Assembly (NCBI RefSeq): GCF_024345975.1 | Contig: NZ_JAGQCD010000019.1 | Span: 1 to 64,000, forward strand | Source: Cyanobium sp. Cruz-8D1 | Lineage (GTDB): Bacteria; Cyanobacteriota; Cyanobacteriia; PCC-6307; Cyanobiaceae | Direction: 5' to 3' | DNA length: 64,000 nt | Shown here: piece after piece, positions 35,800-45,853 of the stretch | Position numbering within the stretch: the first letter of the stretch is position 1 | Layout of the letters: every line of letters starts with the position of its first letter | Program-made: the position numbers and the translations under genes | Notes under the pieces: generated by a model | Database searches by the model: none | Seen by the model: only the letters and a program-made list of their open reading frames with translations | What the model was told of the DNA's origin: nothing

Positions 35800-36804
35800 A
35801 TGGCAGCGGTCGCCGGGGCTTCGACCCCGGCGCTGCGGGTCCCCCTCCATCTCCAAGTCAAGATCGAGGCGGGTCTGCGACGGCGGCAACAGGGGTACAG
35901 AACCCGCTTCGCCCCCTCCCCCACCGGCCCTCTGCATCGGGGCAACCTCCGCACCGCGCTCCTCAGCTGGCTTGAAGCCCGGCTCAGGGGCGGGGAGTGG
36001 TTGCTGCGTATCGACGATCTCGATGGCCCCCGTAACCGGCCGGGTGCCGAGGCCGCGATCGTCGCCGACCTGCGCTGGCTCGGCCTCGACTGGGACGGTC
36101 CGGTGCTGCGTCAGAGCGACCATCGCGGTCTCTACGCCACGGTCCTCTCGGCCCTGCGCCAGGCCGACTGTCTCTACCCCTGCCGCTGCAGCCGGCGACT
36201 TCTGGCCGACGTTTCGGCGCCCCACGGGGCCCTGGCTGTCTACCCGGGCTATTGCCGGGATCGGCCGCCCTTATGGGGGCAGCAGTCCGGTCGTCTGCCG
36301 AGCTGGCGCCTGCGCCTCGAGCCCGGTGTCCTCCTCTGGGAGGAGCGCGGCGGTCCCTGCGGCCGCCAGGACGGCCCCACCGCCGTGGGGGATGTGGTGG
36401 TGCGGCGGGCTGATGGCGTGGTGGCCTACCACCTGGCCACCGCCGTCGACGAGCTGCTGATGGGCATCAGCGAGGTCGTGCGCGGGGACGATCTCTGGGC
36501 CTCCACCGGGGCCCAGGTCGCGGTGATGGCCGCCCTCGGTGCTCCGCCGCCGGTCTATGTCCATGTGCCTCTCTGGCGGGACGCCAGGGGCGAGCGACTG
36601 AGCAAACGTGAGGGGGCCGAGGGGCTGGCCGGTCTGCGTAGCCGCGGCCTTGACGCCCCAGCGGTGATCGGCTGCCTGGCGGCCAGCCTGGGACTGGTGC
36701 CAGCGGGCAGTCGTCTCAGTGCCAGTGAGCTGGCGGCCGGCCTGTCCCCGGAAACCCTGGCCGCCTGCGTGCACCCGGAGCGGGACAAGGGGGGAAAGGC
36801 TTAA
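35800..36804 (+). CDS. gluQ: Glutamyl-Q tRNA(Asp) synthetase
   Basis: 334 residues from ATG 35800. Class I signature FAPSPTGPLHRGNLRTALLS (HIGH-like), LRIDDLDGPRNRPGAE, CRCSRR with zinc-like Cys residues, RGDDLW and a KMSKS-like RLSKREG. No anticodon-binding domain, as in GluQ-RS. It charges glutamate onto queuosine in tRNA(Asp). An N-terminal extension of about 30 residues precedes the catalytic fold, so the real start may be downstream. It follows hup. Confidence 0.93.
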   Translation: MAAVAGASTPALRVPLHLQVKIEAGLRRRQQGYRTRFAPSPTGPLHRGNLRTALLSWLEARLRGGEWLLRIDDLDGPRNRPGAEAAIVADLRWLGLDWDGPVLRQSDHRGLYATVLSALRQADCLYPCRCSRRLLADVSAPHGALAVYPGYCRDRPPLWGQQSGRLPSWRLRLEPGVLLWEERGGPCGRQDGPTAVGDVVVRRADGVVAYHLATAVDELLMGISEVVRGDDLWASTGAQVAVMAALGAPPPVYVHVPLWRDARGERLSKREGAEGLAGLRSRGLDAPAVIGCLAASLGLVPAGSRLSASELAAGLSPETLAACVHPERDKGGKA

Positions 36805-36877
36805 GGAAGGTTTCGGGATTCAAGGGGTCTTGGTCGGCCACAGTGAGGAGATCAGAACAATCCCTCGCCACCCGGCC

Positions 36878-37090
36878 ATGTCCCTCCAGGTTCCCTCCGC
36901 CGATTCGAGGAGCCATCCCCAGGCCCCGTGCCGATGTCCCCAGTGCGGCGGCAGCGGCCTGCTGAGGATTGACGATCAGCGTTATCGCACCTGTCTGGAT
37001 TGCCTGGGCCAAGGGCACTCCCGGGCGATGGGCGGTGACGGACTGTTCTTCCGGATCGTCAGCGCTGCGTCCGCTTCCGCCGCCAGATGA
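36878..37090 (+). CDS. Small DnaJ-type zinc-ribbon protein
   Basis: 70 residues from ATG 36878. Two CxxCxGxG-type knuckles, CPQCGGSGLL and CLDCLGQG, form a zinc-finger hairpin like DnaJ's cysteine-rich region. Small cyanobacterial proteins of this type assist in assembly of photosystems or other complexes; no specific partner is visible here. Its 3' end overlaps, tail to tail, a minus-strand membrane mini-gene. Confidence 0.7.
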   Translation: MSLQVPSADSRSHPQAPCRCPQCGGSGLLRIDDQRYRTCLDCLGQGHSRAMGGDGLFFRIVSAASASAAR

Positions 37091-37172
37091 AGAAGGCAGT
37101 GGTGGCCACCACCGCCGCCAGGGGCGCCGCCGTGAGCAGCAGCAGGATCACGGCGGTCCAGTCGGTGTACAT
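37059..37172 (-). CDS. Single-helix small membrane protein
   Basis: 37 residues: a short N-terminus (MYTDWT), one membrane helix (AVILLLLTAAPLAAVVATTA) and a basic end (WRRKRTQR). This is the style of many cyanobacterial small membrane proteins. Its 3' end overlaps the zinc-ribbon gene by 32 bases in antisense. No family assigned. Confidence 0.55.
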   Translation of the reverse strand: MYTDWTAVILLLLTAAPLAAVVATTAFFIWRRKRTQR

Positions 37173-37222
37173 GGGTGCGTGTGTTGAAGCGGTGCCATCA
37201 TCCCAGTAGAGGCTCCCCGACG

Positions 37223-37528
37223 ATGGCGAACAAACAGCACCCCCGACAGGCATCTGCGCTGTCCCCAACACTTCGAGCCATCTCGCTGGTCAGTGGATTG
37301 CTGCTGTCTCAGATGGGGGGGGCTGGACAAGCCCTGGCGAACGTGCAGTTCGAGAATTGCGTCACTGGCGCCGATGGCTCCATCACCTGCGACACGGTGC
37401 CCACCGGCAACACCCTGATGAACGATGTCGACGCCCGCTATGGACTGCTCCAGAACGCGAGTCCCGGCTGGAATGAATTCGAGCCTTACCAGGGCTACGA
37501 CGACGATTTCGGCGGTAATGAGACGTGA
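37223..37528 (+). CDS. Conserved secreted cyanobacterial protein
   Basis: 101 residues from ATG 37223. A signal peptide (ISLVSGLLLSQMGGAGQALA) is cleaved near residue 47. The mature part has NVQFENCVTGADGSITC (two Cys, likely a disulfide), DVDARYGLLQNASPGWNEF and an acidic end GYDDDFGGNET. It resembles conserved secreted proteins I know from marine Synechococcus. Function unknown. Confidence 0.65.
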   Translation: MANKQHPRQASALSPTLRAISLVSGLLLSQMGGAGQALANVQFENCVTGADGSITCDTVPTGNTLMNDVDARYGLLQNASPGWNEFEPYQGYDDDFGGNET

Positions 37529-37624
37529 TCACCTGGTGTCGGCAGGTTGCAACGACATGTGGCGCCGGCTCGCGAGAGGTCGGTTCACTGGAGTAGCTCA
37601 GAGAAGCCACCCACAGGGGTTGTG

Positions 37625-37870
37625 ATGCATTTCTGGGCACCCGATATAGATCCAGCCCATCCCCTGGAGTGCACCCAGGCCGAGCGCTATGTGCTGCAGC
37701 GCCTCTCCGACGGCTCCTACGTCTCCATCCGTCCCGACGACCAGGGCCTGGGGGACGTCAGCGATCCGGCGAGGGCCTATCTGTTCCACACCCATGAGGC
37801 GGCTCTGCGCGCTGCCGGCGAACTGAATCGCCTCGGGAGCGACGGTTTCGACGTCGTCAAGGTGGAGTAG
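37625..37870 (+). CDS. Hypothetical protein
   Basis: 81 residues from ATG 37625. Contents: RYVLQRLSDGSYVSIRP, DPARAYLFHTHEAALRAAGE and a final GFDVVKVE, a small alpha/beta fold. Likely soluble. Conserved-looking composition but no known family. The 96 bases upstream hold no other gene. Confidence 0.55.
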   Translation: MHFWAPDIDPAHPLECTQAERYVLQRLSDGSYVSIRPDDQGLGDVSDPARAYLFHTHEAALRAAGELNRLGSDGFDVVKVE

Positions 37871-38016
37871 CCCTTTGTGCTGTGTCGCGGCCCTGCCTGG
37901 GGGCCGGGCCCTAGCCCTGCTAGGCCCCGCCTTGAACAGATCAGATGGTCCAGGGGCGAGTTCCGACCCTGGCGAGTATCGGCAGTTCGCCTAATGACGA
38001 CAAGCCGATAAACCTT

Positions 38017-38022
38017 TATAGT
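38017..38022 (+). promoter_or_regulatory. Possible -10 of the cyAbrB gene
   Basis: TATAGT (38017-38022) lies 16 bases after TGACGA (37995-38000), a weak -35, and about 29 bases before the ATG at 38051. A nearby palindrome-like CGACAAG/CTTGT suggests regulation. Confidence 0.35.
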
Positions 38023-38050
38023 TCGTCTTGTAAGGTCTTTTTTGTTCCCC

Positions 38051-38419
38051 ATGCTCACCGGATCTGATCTCCTGGCCAAGGTCAAGGAGTTGGGCGATGT
38101 CTCGAAATCCGATCTGGTGCGTGGTTGCGGCTACGTCAGCACCAAGAAGGATGGGGCTGAACGTCTGAATTTCACGGCTTTTTATGAGGCCCTGCTGGAA
38201 GCCAAGGGCGTCAGCCTCGGTGAAGGTGGTGGCAAGGGTGCGTCCAAAGGTGGTCGCAAGCTCAGCTACGTGGCCACCGTCCAGGGCAACGGCAATCTTC
38301 TGGTGGGCAAGGCCTACACCGCCATGCTGGATCTCAGGCCCGGCGATGAATTCGAGATCAAGCTGGGCCGCAAGCAGATCCGCCTGATTCCCGCCGGATT
38401 CTCCGAAGACGACGAGTGA
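38051..38419 (+). CDS. cyAbrB-type transcriptional regulator
   Basis: 122 residues from ATG 38051. Features of cyanobacterial AbrB proteins are present: LTGSDLLAKVKELGDVSKSD, VRGCGYVSTKKDG and a C-terminal GNLLVGKAYTAMLDLRPGDE with EIKLGRKQIRLIP. cyAbrB proteins bind DNA broadly and link carbon and nitrogen status to gene expression. Two copies are usual per genome; this is one of them. Confidence 0.9.
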   Translation: MLTGSDLLAKVKELGDVSKSDLVRGCGYVSTKKDGAERLNFTAFYEALLEAKGVSLGEGGGKGASKGGRKLSYVATVQGNGNLLVGKAYTAMLDLRPGDEFEIKLGRKQIRLIPAGFSEDDE

Positions 38420-38479
38420 TCGGAGAGTCGCTCGGCAGAAATCACGCCCTCGCCGGGTGCTTGCTCAGGCTGCAGAACG

Positions 38480-38953
38480 TTATGTCTCCCTCTTAACGCG
38501 ATCACAGGACACCAGGAACGCCGTCACCTGGTCACCCCAGTTGACCACCACAAGCAGGTTTCGGGGTGTTCTGGAGAATCCCTGTTGGGACAGCATGGCG
38601 AAGTGGTTGAGATCATCGTGACTCACCAGTGGATGTCTTCCCTGCAGGGCCTGCCAGGCGAGCAGAAAGGAGTCCCCCTCCAGTTCGCGGCATTGGCCGT
38701 AGGCCTCTTCGGTCCCCATCCCTTGGCGCCGCAGCCTCACGAAGCTGTCCAGGTCCGGCCCCAGATGGTCGATCCAGCGGCCGAGATCCCCTACCGCCGC
38801 CACCCGGCTGCGGTCCGGGTCGTCGGACGCCAGCAATAGGGCCGTGGCAGCCAGCGACCAGGTCGCTTCAGCCAGCAGCCGTTGGGCGGCCTCACGCAGA
38901 GCCGTGTGGTGGCTCTCCAGTAGCCGCTCGTGGCGCGTCCTGAGTTCATCCAT
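38480..38953 (-). CDS. Hypothetical helical protein
   Basis: 157 residues. Helix-rich: HTALREAAQRLLAEATWSLA, LGRWIDHLGPDLDSFVRLRR, then AYGQCRELEGDSFLLAWQAL and a beta end NLLVVVNWGDQVTAFLV. No membrane segment. Not recognised. It lies between cyAbrB and the tRNA-Thr gene. Confidence 0.55.
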   Translation of the reverse strand: MDELRTRHERLLESHHTALREAAQRLLAEATWSLAATALLLASDDPDRSRVAAVGDLGRWIDHLGPDLDSFVRLRRQGMGTEEAYGQCRELEGDSFLLAWQALQGRHPLVSHDDLNHFAMLSQQGFSRTPRNLLVVVNWGDQVTAFLVSCDRVKRET

Positions 38954-39026
38954 GGCCCGAGTATCGCCACCAACGCCGCCTCAGGGGAACGGATCGGAAC
39001 GGGTATCGGTGCGGGCTGAGCCGAGA

Positions 39027-39098
<72 letters not shown>

Positions 39099-39150
39099 AT
39101 CGGTCAAGAAACTAGCATTCGTCGGATCGACTCCTGCTGCGTGCCATTCC

Positions 39151-39408
39151 ATGGGATCCGACCCTAAGAGTTCCCTGGATCCGGAGCTGCGTCGTCGCCT
39201 TTTGGCGGAAGCCAGGACGCCCTGGCGGGGCTTGCGACGGGCGCTGTGGTTCGCTCTGGTGGCTTCCGCCGGTCTGGGCCTGGCGACCATGGCGCTGCGG
39301 GCCTCCGCCGGCTCGGAGGTGGCCTCAGGGGACCTGCTGATCCAGGTCGGAGCCCTCAGCCTCTTTGGTGCCTTGCTCTGGTTCGACCGCAACCGGGACG
39401 ACGACTGA
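39151..39408 (+). CDS. DUF3493-family membrane protein
   Basis: 85 residues: LDPELRRRLLAEARTPWRGL is the family's helical start, followed by two membrane helices (WFALVASAGLGLATMALRA and GALSLFGALLWF) and an acidic end. DUF3493 proteins are plant and cyanobacterial thylakoid-associated proteins of the LPA3 type. Its last 84 bases overlap, tail to tail, the next minus-strand gene. Confidence 0.8.
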   Translation: MGSDPKSSLDPELRRRLLAEARTPWRGLRRALWFALVASAGLGLATMALRASAGSEVASGDLLIQVGALSLFGALLWFDRNRDDD

Positions 39409-40020
39409 GGGTTCCGGCAGCTTCTGGGGCTCCGGCAGCAGGAGGGGCTCCGGCAGCAGCAGCGGCAGGCCCAGGCAGAGACGTTGCTGCTCCAGCTCCG
39501 CCAAGCTGAGCGGCGGCGTCCCGGCCACGGTCTCGGCCTTGCGGCTGAGCAGCCACAACGACTGGACCAGCTGCTGCCACTGCCACAGCATCACCGCCAG
39601 CAGCAGGGCCGCCAGCAGCAGGGCCACCAGGCGGGGACAGGAGCTGAAGGGGGACATGGGGGAGGCCACGGCGGCCTGGCGGTCGATCCACCACAGCAGG
39701 GGCAGGCCCAGGGCGGCACCGCCGGCCGTGGCCAGCGCCAGAGCCGGGGTGGCTTGAAGGCGACTGAGCCGGCGTTGCAGCTCCCGACGGCCGCGCAGGG
39801 GTGTCTGCAACAGCAGCAACGACCAGACGTCGGCCGGGCGCCGCACCAGCAGCAGCGCCGGCGCCAGGGCGCCGATCGCCCAGCAGAACAGCCTCTCCAG
39901 CCCCGGCAGGGGGCCGGGGTCGCTGCCGGCCAGCACCAGCAGCAACAGCAGGGCCTCGAGCGGCAACACCCCGAAGGAGATCAGCTGGAGCCAGAGCAGG
40001 GGCTCGCTGCGGGGCGTCAC
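39325..40020 (-). CDS. Low-complexity tail membrane protein
   Basis: 231 residues from the GTG at 40020, four bases after the infB stop. Three to four membrane helices: LISFGVLPLEALLLLLVLAG, FCWAIGALAPALLL, ATAGGAALGLPLLWWI and LVALLLAALLLAVMLW. The C-terminus is Pro/Leu/Glu low complexity (LPEPLLLPEPQKLPEP). The family is known in Synechococcus under this descriptive name. Cotranscribed with infB. Confidence 0.65.
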   Translation of the reverse strand: MTPRSEPLLWLQLISFGVLPLEALLLLLVLAGSDPGPLPGLERLFCWAIGALAPALLLVRRPADVWSLLLLQTPLRGRRELQRRLSRLQATPALALATAGGAALGLPLLWWIDRQAAVASPMSPFSSCPRLVALLLAALLLAVMLWQWQQLVQSLWLLSRKAETVAGTPPLSLAELEQQRLCLGLPLLLPEPLLLPEPQKLPEPSVVVPVAVEPEQGTKEAEGSDLDQQVP

Positions 40021-40024
40021 GGGT

Positions 40025-43000
40025 TCAGGTGCTGAGGGTCCGGCGCTGGGTGACCAGCTTGAAGGCCTCGACCCGATCCCTCTCCTGCCAGCCGGTGAAC
40101 CGGTCGCAGCCGATGCCGCACTCGAAGCCGGTGGCCACCTCCTTGACGTCGTCTTTGTTGCGACGCAGAGAATCGAGATCGCCTTCATAGACGAGCTCCT
40201 TGCCACGGTGCACCCGGATGCGGCAGTTGCGCTGCAGTTTGCCGTTGGTGACGTAGCAACCGGCGACGGCGCTCTTGCCGATGGTGAACACGGCCCGCAC
40301 TTCCGCCTCGCCCAGGTTCTCCTCCACCAGCTCCGGTTCCAGCAGGCCCTCCATGGCCATCTGGATGTCCTCCAGCAGCTTGTAGATGACGTCGTAATCG
40401 CGCACGTCGACGCCGGTGGCATCGGCGGCACGCTTGGCACCGGAGGCCATCGAGGTGTTGAAGCCCACGATCACGGCGCCCGAGGCCGCGGCCAGGTCGA
40501 CGTCCGTTTCGGTGATCTCGCCCGGTGCCGACAGCAGCACCCGCACCTGAACCTCCTCCTGGGGCAATTGCTCGAGGGATCCGAGGATCGCCTCCACGCT
40601 GCCCTGGACATCGGCCTTGAGGATGAGGTTGAGCTCCTTCAGTTCGCCCTCGCTGACCTGGCCCGACATCGAGGCCAGGGACACCCTCCTGGAGGCCATC
40701 TGCTGGGCCAGGCGGGTGGCCCGGGCCTCGTTGGCCCGGTCGCCCACCACCGCCCGGGCGCTCTTCTCGTCGGTGTACACCTCGAACTCGTCGCCGGCGG
40801 TGGGCACCTCGCTGAAACCGAGGGCCTCCACGGCGCTGGAGGGGCCGGCCTGCTTGACCCTCTTGCCGGTGTCGTCGACCATGGCGCGCACCTTGCCGAG
40901 AATCGGCCCCGCCGCCAGCACGTCGCCGGCTTTGAGGGTGCCGTTCTGGATCAGCAGGGTGGCCACCGGACCCTTGGCCTTGTCGAGGTGGGCCTCGATC
41001 ACGGTGCCGCGGGCCATCCGGTCGGGGTTGGCCTGCAGGTCCTCCACTTCGGTGACCAGCAGGATCATCTCCAGCAGCTTGTCGATGTTTTCGCCCTTGA
41101 TGGCGCTGACGGGGACCATCACGGTGGTGCCGCCCCAGTCCTCGGCCACCAGATCGAGGCCGGAGAGCTCCTGTTTGACCCGCTCGGGCTGAGCCCCTTC
41201 CTTGTCGATCTTGTTGATCGCCACCACGATCGGCACCTCGGCGGCCCGGGCGTGGCTGATCGCCTCCAGGGTCTGGGGGCGGACGCCGTCATCGGCGGCC
41301 ACCACCAGCACGGCCACGTCGGTGACCTTGGTGCCACGGGCCCGCATGGCGGTGAACGCCTCGTGGCCCGGGGTGTCGAGGAAGGTGATCTTGCGGGTTT
41401 CATCGCCGTGGGGCACATCCACCTGGTAAGCGCCGATGTGCTGGGTGATGCCGCCGGCTTCGCCCGCCGCCACCCGGGTCTTGCGGATGGCATCGAGCAG
41501 GCTCGTCTTGCCGTGGTCGACGTGACCCATCACGGTCACCACCGGTGGCCGGCGGATCAGGTGGGCCAGGTCGCTGGCCTCAATCATCTCCACGGTCTTC
41601 TTGGCCGCGGCTTCGATGTCGTCCTGGAGGACGGGCACGCCGAACTCCTCAGCCACGGTCTCGATCGTGTGCAGATCGAGGGTCTGGGTGACGGTGGCGC
41701 TGATCCCCTTGAAGAACAGGGATTTGATGATCTCGGAGCTCTCCACCCCGAGTCGGTCGGCCAGCTCCTGCACGGTGAGGTTGCCCTCGGGCACGATCAG
41801 CATCTCGGGACGCTGGGCCTTGGCTTCGCGGGAGGCCCGCAGCTCCATGGCACGGCGGCGCTGACGCTGGCGGGTGGTTTCTTTCTTGCGCTTGCGCACC
41901 GCCACCGTGGGTTTGGCCTGCGCGCCGCGCGCGGTGCGGGGCTTCGCTGGCCGGGCCAGGCTGGCCTGGAGCACCAGGGCTTCCTGCTCGCCGGCGTAGC
42001 CACCGGTTTCGGCGGTGAGGGCATCATCGTTCTCGCCGATGATGTGGACCTTCTGGCGCTGCTTCTGGGGAGTGCGGCTGCGCAGGGCCTCGAGTTTGGC
42101 GCTGTCGTCCCAGTCGGGTCTCCGTGCACCGGGGGCGCGGGCGCCGGCCGGCGTGGGCGGGCGGAACCCAGGGCGACGGGGGGCCGCCGGCGGGGTGGCG
42201 GTGGGACGCGTCACGCCCTCGGTCTCCCCTCCGGCTTCGCTGCCGCCCTCGCTCCGGTCGGGGCGGCGCGGCGGCGGGGCGGTGGGACGGCCGGTGGGTT
42301 TCTGGAGCTGCATCAGCTCGCCGGGGGCCATCGGCTTGCGCATGCCGGCCGGGATGCCCGGGCGGCCGGGGGCTGCCGGACGCCCGGCGGCGGTGGTGCC
42401 GGGACCCGCCGAGTCGCGGCGGATCGGCTTACCGACCAGCTCAAGCGGCGTGGGGCCGGGCCGGCCCGGGGCCGAGCCGGCCCTGGAGCCGGGGCTGCCG
42501 GGACGGATCGGTGCGGGAGTGCCAGGACGCTGGGGGCGGGCCGACGGTGGGGCCGGCCGGCTGCTGGTGGCGCCCTGGCCGGGCTGCGGACGTCCGACCA
42601 GCTGGGGCCGGGTGGCCGGGGGGCGGGTGGGTGCGGCTCCCGTGGCGCCCTGCACGGGTCGGCCCGGAGCCGGGGCGGGAGGCCGCTGGGGGGAGCCGAC
42701 GCGCACGGGCGGCTGGGAGGTGCGGTTCACCGGTGCCGGGCTGGTGGGCTTGGGTGCTGCCAGGGGTTTGGCCGGTGGGGCCAGGGAAACGGGGCGGGCC
42801 GGGGCCGCCGGCAGCGGGCGGGCCGGCAGGCCGCCGGCAGCGGGCGCCGTGGGGGCCGGGGCCGGGGCAGTGGGCGCCGGGGCCGCAGCAGCCGGTTTGC
42901 CCATGATCGTGGGCGGACGAACGGCCGGTTTGCCGGCTTCCACCGGTCGCGGCCGGGCCGGGGACGGTGCCGGAGCTCCGGCGGGCCTGGGGCGAGCCGC

Positions 43001-43396
43001 AGGTGGCTCGGGACGGGAGGGTGCGGGAGCGGAGGCCGCTGGCGCAGGACGCGGTGCGGGGGGGCGGCTCGCGGGCGGGGCCGGGGTGGCGGGTGCCGTC
43101 GCGGCGGGCGGAGTGCTGGCCCGGGGAGCCGCCACGGGTGCCGGCGCGGCTTTCTTCACCGCCAGGATCGCCTTGGCCGGGGGGGCGGGCGCCGCAGGTT
43201 CGGTCCGCGACGGGGTCTGGCTGCCGACGTTGACACCGATCATCGAACGGATGCGGCTCGCCTCGTCATCGCTGATCGAGCTGCTGTGACTCTTGGCCGC
43301 AATGGAGAGCTTCTCGGCGGCATCGAGCACGTCCTTGTTGTCCAGGCCCAGGTCCTTCGACAGCTCGTAGATTCTCACTTTGCCGCTGCTGGTCAT
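40025..43396 (-). CDS. infB: Translation initiation factor IF-2
   Basis: 1,123 residues. The N-terminal IF2_N helix ([20 protein letters not shown]) is followed by a long Pro/Ala/Arg low-complexity region (about 70-440) typical of GC-rich cyanobacteria. Then come a second IF2_N ([20 protein letters not shown]) and the GTPase: [23 protein letters not shown] and NKIDK. Domains III and IV end with [10 protein letters not shown]. It brings fMet-tRNA to the 30S subunit. Its start overlaps the ylxR stop (ATGA). Confidence 0.97.
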   Translation of the reverse strand: MTSSGKVRIYELSKDLGLDNKDVLDAAEKLSIAAKSHSSSISDDEASRIRSMIGVNVGSQTPSRTEPAAPAPPAKAILAVKKAAPAPVAAPRASTPPAATAPATPAPPASRPPAPRPAPAASAPAPSRPEPPAARPRPAGAPAPSPARPRPVEAGKPAVRPPTIMGKPAAAAPAPTAPAPAPTAPAAGGLPARPLPAAPARPVSLAPPAKPLAAPKPTSPAPVNRTSQPPVRVGSPQRPPAPAPGRPVQGATGAAPTRPPATRPQLVGRPQPGQGATSSRPAPPSARPQRPGTPAPIRPGSPGSRAGSAPGRPGPTPLELVGKPIRRDSAGPGTTAAGRPAAPGRPGIPAGMRKPMAPGELMQLQKPTGRPTAPPPRRPDRSEGGSEAGGETEGVTRPTATPPAAPRRPGFRPPTPAGARAPGARRPDWDDSAKLEALRSRTPQKQRQKVHIIGENDDALTAETGGYAGEQEALVLQASLARPAKPRTARGAQAKPTVAVRKRKKETTRQRQRRRAMELRASREAKAQRPEMLIVPEGNLTVQELADRLGVESSEIIKSLFFKGISATVTQTLDLHTIETVAEEFGVPVLQDDIEAAAKKTVEMIEASDLAHLIRRPPVVTVMGHVDHGKTSLLDAIRKTRVAAGEAGGITQHIGAYQVDVPHGDETRKITFLDTPGHEAFTAMRARGTKVTDVAVLVVAADDGVRPQTLEAISHARAAEVPIVVAINKIDKEGAQPERVKQELSGLDLVAEDWGGTTVMVPVSAIKGENIDKLLEMILLVTEVEDLQANPDRMARGTVIEAHLDKAKGPVATLLIQNGTLKAGDVLAAGPILGKVRAMVDDTGKRVKQAGPSSAVEALGFSEVPTAGDEFEVYTDEKSARAVVGDRANEARATRLAQQMASRRVSLASMSGQVSEGELKELNLILKADVQGSVEAILGSLEQLPQEEVQVRVLLSAPGEITETDVDLAAASGAVIVGFNTSMASGAKRAADATGVDVRDYDVIYKLLEDIQMAMEGLLEPELVEENLGEAEVRAVFTIGKSAVAGCYVTNGKLQRNCRIRVHRGKELVYEGDLDSLRRNKDDVKEVATGFECGIGCDRFTGWQERDRVEAFKLVTQRRTLST

Positions 43397-43749
43397 TCAG
43401 AAAGGTCTCCGTACGGTGGGGCCGAAAGGACCCCGGGGCCGCACACACGTTGCGACCATGATTCATCTTGCCTCAGAGGTTGCGGGGCCGATCGCTCGAG
43501 ACGTGCCTCGAGGCTGACGATGATGGCATCGCTGACGGCACAGCGGAGGCCGCGCTGGAGGCGGCGGCGGCGACGGGCTTCCTCCAGGCAGCTCGGCTCC
43601 GGGCAGAGGTACGCCGAGCGACCCATGCCCCGATCCAGGCTCACCGTCCCGTCGGCCTGACGCACCACACGCCAGAGCTGGCTGCGGTCGCAGAGGCGAC
43701 GACAGGAGACGCAGCGGCGCAGCACCGGGCGCCTCGCGGGCGACGTCAC
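43393..43749 (-). CDS. ylxR: YlxR/DUF448-family RNA-binding protein
   Basis: 118 residues. [21 protein letters not shown], then [21 protein letters not shown] are the YlxR core, with four Cys. It starts at GTG overlapping the nusA stop (GTGA) and overlaps infB. The usual nusA-ylxR-infB order supports it. YlxR binds RNA and affects RNase P or ribosome function. Confidence 0.88.
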   Translation of the reverse strand: MTSPARRPVLRRCVSCRRLCDRSQLWRVVRQADGTVSLDRGMGRSAYLCPEPSCLEEARRRRRLQRGLRCAVSDAIIVSLEARLERSAPQPLRQDESWSQRVCGPGVLSAPPYGDLSE

Positions 43750-45185
43750 CGGACGTCCTCGCCGGTGACGGCCTCGGCCTGATCTTCGGTCGGGGCCGGG
43801 TCTTCGGAATCGGCCCTGGGCTCGGCCTGCTCGTCGATGGGCTCTTGGGCGGGAACGCCGTCTTCGCCCTCCTCGAGTTCGTAGGACCCGTCGTCCTCGG
43901 GCAGGGGGTAGAGCTCACGCAGGCGGGCATCTTCCTCGGCCCGGGTGGCCTGCTCGGCCTCCAGACGGGCCTCGGCTTCGGCCTGCAGGGCCTCCTCCTC
44001 CTGGCGCTGGGCGATCAGGGTCGCCACCGTCTGGTCCTCGCTGACCTGGTCGTACTCCTGGGCATTCTTGATGTCGATCTTCCAGCCGGTGAGCCGGGCC
44101 GCCAGGCGAACGTTCTGACCCTCCCGGCCAATGGCCAGGCTCAGTTGGTCGTGGGGCACGAGCACGTGGGCGTGGTGCCCTTCGGGATCCACCAGGCGGA
44201 CCATCTCCACCCGCGCTGGGCTGAGGGAGTTGGCCAGATACTGCGCCGGATCCGGAGACCAGCGGATCACGTCGATCTTCTCGCCCCGCAATTCGTTCAC
44301 CACCTGCTGGATGCGGGAGCCGCGGGCGCCGATGCAGGCGCCCACCGGATCCACTTCCCGCTCCACACTGTCGACAGCGACCTTGGTGCGGGGGCCGACG
44401 GCGCGGGAGGGGGGATTGGCTTCCCTGGCCACGGCGACGATCCGCACCGAGCCCTCCTGGATCTCAGGCACCTCGTTCTCGAACAGATAGACCACCAGGC
44501 CCGCATTGGCCCGGGAGACGAACAGCTGGGGGCCGCGACGGGAGACCTCGCTGACCTCCTTGAGGAACACCTTGAAGGTGGCGTTGGCGCGGTAGTTGTC
44601 ATTGGGAAGTTGGTCGCGGCGGGGAAGCTCCGCCTCCACCTCTGGCCGGCCCAGGCCGCTGCTGACGGCCATGATCACGCTCTGGCGCTCGAAACGGATC
44701 ACCCGGGCGGTGAGCACGGGATCCTCCAGGTCGGCGAATTCCTCCTGGATCATGCGGCGCTGCTGGTCCCGCAGCTTCTGGGCCAACACCTGCTTGGTGG
44801 TGGCGGCGGCCATGCGGCCGAAATCATCCTTCTCCGGTGTCACGTCCAGCACCACCGTGTCGCCGATCTGGGCGTCTTCCGCCACCTGGCGCACCTCTTC
44901 GATGGCGATCTGGTGGTCGTCGCTCTCCACCTCCTCGACGATGATCTTGCTGGCCAGCACCCGGTAGCCCTCTTCCTCGAGATCGAGCGCGACGTCGAAG
45001 TTGCTGAAGTAGTCCTCCTCGAAGGGGTCCTCGCTGATGCCCAGGTAGAGGGTGCGGCGGTAACGCTCGTAGCCCTTCAGCAGTGCCTCCCGCAGGGCCG
45101 CCTCCACCACCTGGGGAGCCAGCTTCTTCTCGTCGCTGATGTCCTCGATCAGGTTGTTGAGACCGGGGAGCAGAACCAGGGCCAT
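43746..45185 (-). CDS. nusA: Transcription termination/antitermination factor NusA
   Basis: 479 residues. N-terminal domain (LVLLPGLNNLIEDISDEKKL), S1 domain, and two KH domains with CIGARGSRIQQVVNELRGEK and REGQNVRLAARLTGWKIDIK. The C-terminus beyond about residue 400 is acidic low complexity (EDDGSYELEEGEDG), common in cyanobacteria in place of the C-terminal repeats. It binds RNA polymerase and nascent RNA, affecting pausing and termination. Downstream of rimP, coupled to ylxR. Confidence 0.96.
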   Translation of the reverse strand: MALVLLPGLNNLIEDISDEKKLAPQVVEAALREALLKGYERYRRTLYLGISEDPFEEDYFSNFDVALDLEEEGYRVLASKIIVEEVESDDHQIAIEEVRQVAEDAQIGDTVVLDVTPEKDDFGRMAAATTKQVLAQKLRDQQRRMIQEEFADLEDPVLTARVIRFERQSVIMAVSSGLGRPEVEAELPRRDQLPNDNYRANATFKVFLKEVSEVSRRGPQLFVSRANAGLVVYLFENEVPEIQEGSVRIVAVAREANPPSRAVGPRTKVAVDSVEREVDPVGACIGARGSRIQQVVNELRGEKIDVIRWSPDPAQYLANSLSPARVEMVRLVDPEGHHAHVLVPHDQLSLAIGREGQNVRLAARLTGWKIDIKNAQEYDQVSEDQTVATLIAQRQEEEALQAEAEARLEAEQATRAEEDARLRELYPLPEDDGSYELEEGEDGVPAQEPIDEQAEPRADSEDPAPTEDQAEAVTGEDVR

Positions 45186-45254
45186 GAACTCGGAGGCAGT
45201 TGGGATGAAAGGGAAGAAGGATGAACCGGAGCGGCTCAGGTGAACCGGGGCGGC

Positions 45255-45776
45255 TCAGGAATCGGGTGGAGCTTCGCTGAGCCGCACCCGCAGTACCTCG
45301 TCGCGGGGGATGCGCAGGATGCGGCCGCGCTCATTGAGCTGCACCACCTCGTCATCCCGGCCCAGCAACAGGCCGGTGCGGCGCACCTCCGCAGCGCCGG
45401 CCTCCTGGCGGATCAGCTCCACCGGAAACCCACGGAAGCTGACGAAGTCCCGGTCGGTGAGGAGTTCTTCCCCGATGCCGGGGCTGCTCACCTCCAGCAC
45501 ATAGGCCATGGTCAGCAGACCCGACGCTTCGATGGCCTCAGCAAGGGGACCACTCACGGCGGCGCACTCGTCGAGATTCACGTCGGTGCCATCGGCGCGC
45601 TGCACCCGCACCACGACCGTGAGGGGGATGCGATGGGCCAGCACCTCCACCGATTGCACCGTGAGGTGCGCTTCCTGGACCACTGGCCGGGCCAATGTCT
45701 CCAGGTCGTCGGTAAGGGGATCGGGCAAGGACAGGCGGCGCGGGCGGGATGGTCCGCCGTGCGCTGCAGTGTTCAC
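45255..45776 (-). CDS. rimP: Ribosome maturation factor RimP
   Basis: 173 residues from a GTG. RimP core: ETLARPVVQEAHLTVQSVEV, NLDECAAVSGPLAEAIEA, YVLEVSSPGIGEELLTDRDF and an Sm-like end (RTGLLLGRDDEVVQLNERG). It helps assemble the 30S subunit. First gene of the rimP-nusA-ylxR-infB operon. Contains by chance an 18-bp stretch also found in the island repeat. Confidence 0.93.
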   Translation of the reverse strand: MNTAAHGGPSRPRRLSLPDPLTDDLETLARPVVQEAHLTVQSVEVLAHRIPLTVVVRVQRADGTDVNLDECAAVSGPLAEAIEASGLLTMAYVLEVSSPGIGEELLTDRDFVSFRGFPVELIRQEAGAAEVRRTGLLLGRDDEVVQLNERGRILRIPRDEVLRVRLSEAPPDS

Positions 45777-45853
45777 TGCCCCCGACCAGAGGCGTTGCCC
45801 CTGTCAGGGGGAACGTCATCCGGGAAAAAGGGTGATGCCCGGCGGGCATGGAT

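Noticed and set aside
40208-43660. Plus-strand open frame of 1,150 codons antisense to infB and ylxR
   Set aside because: A shadow of the infB low-complexity and GTPase regions; Gly/Arg/Ala-rich translation without domains.
45656-45673. 18-bp match in rimP to the island hairpin repeat (GCACCGTGAGGTGCGCTT)
   Set aside because: It codes for a normal RimP segment and lacks the rest of the 34-bp repeat, so it is probably chance helped by GC content and palindromy.
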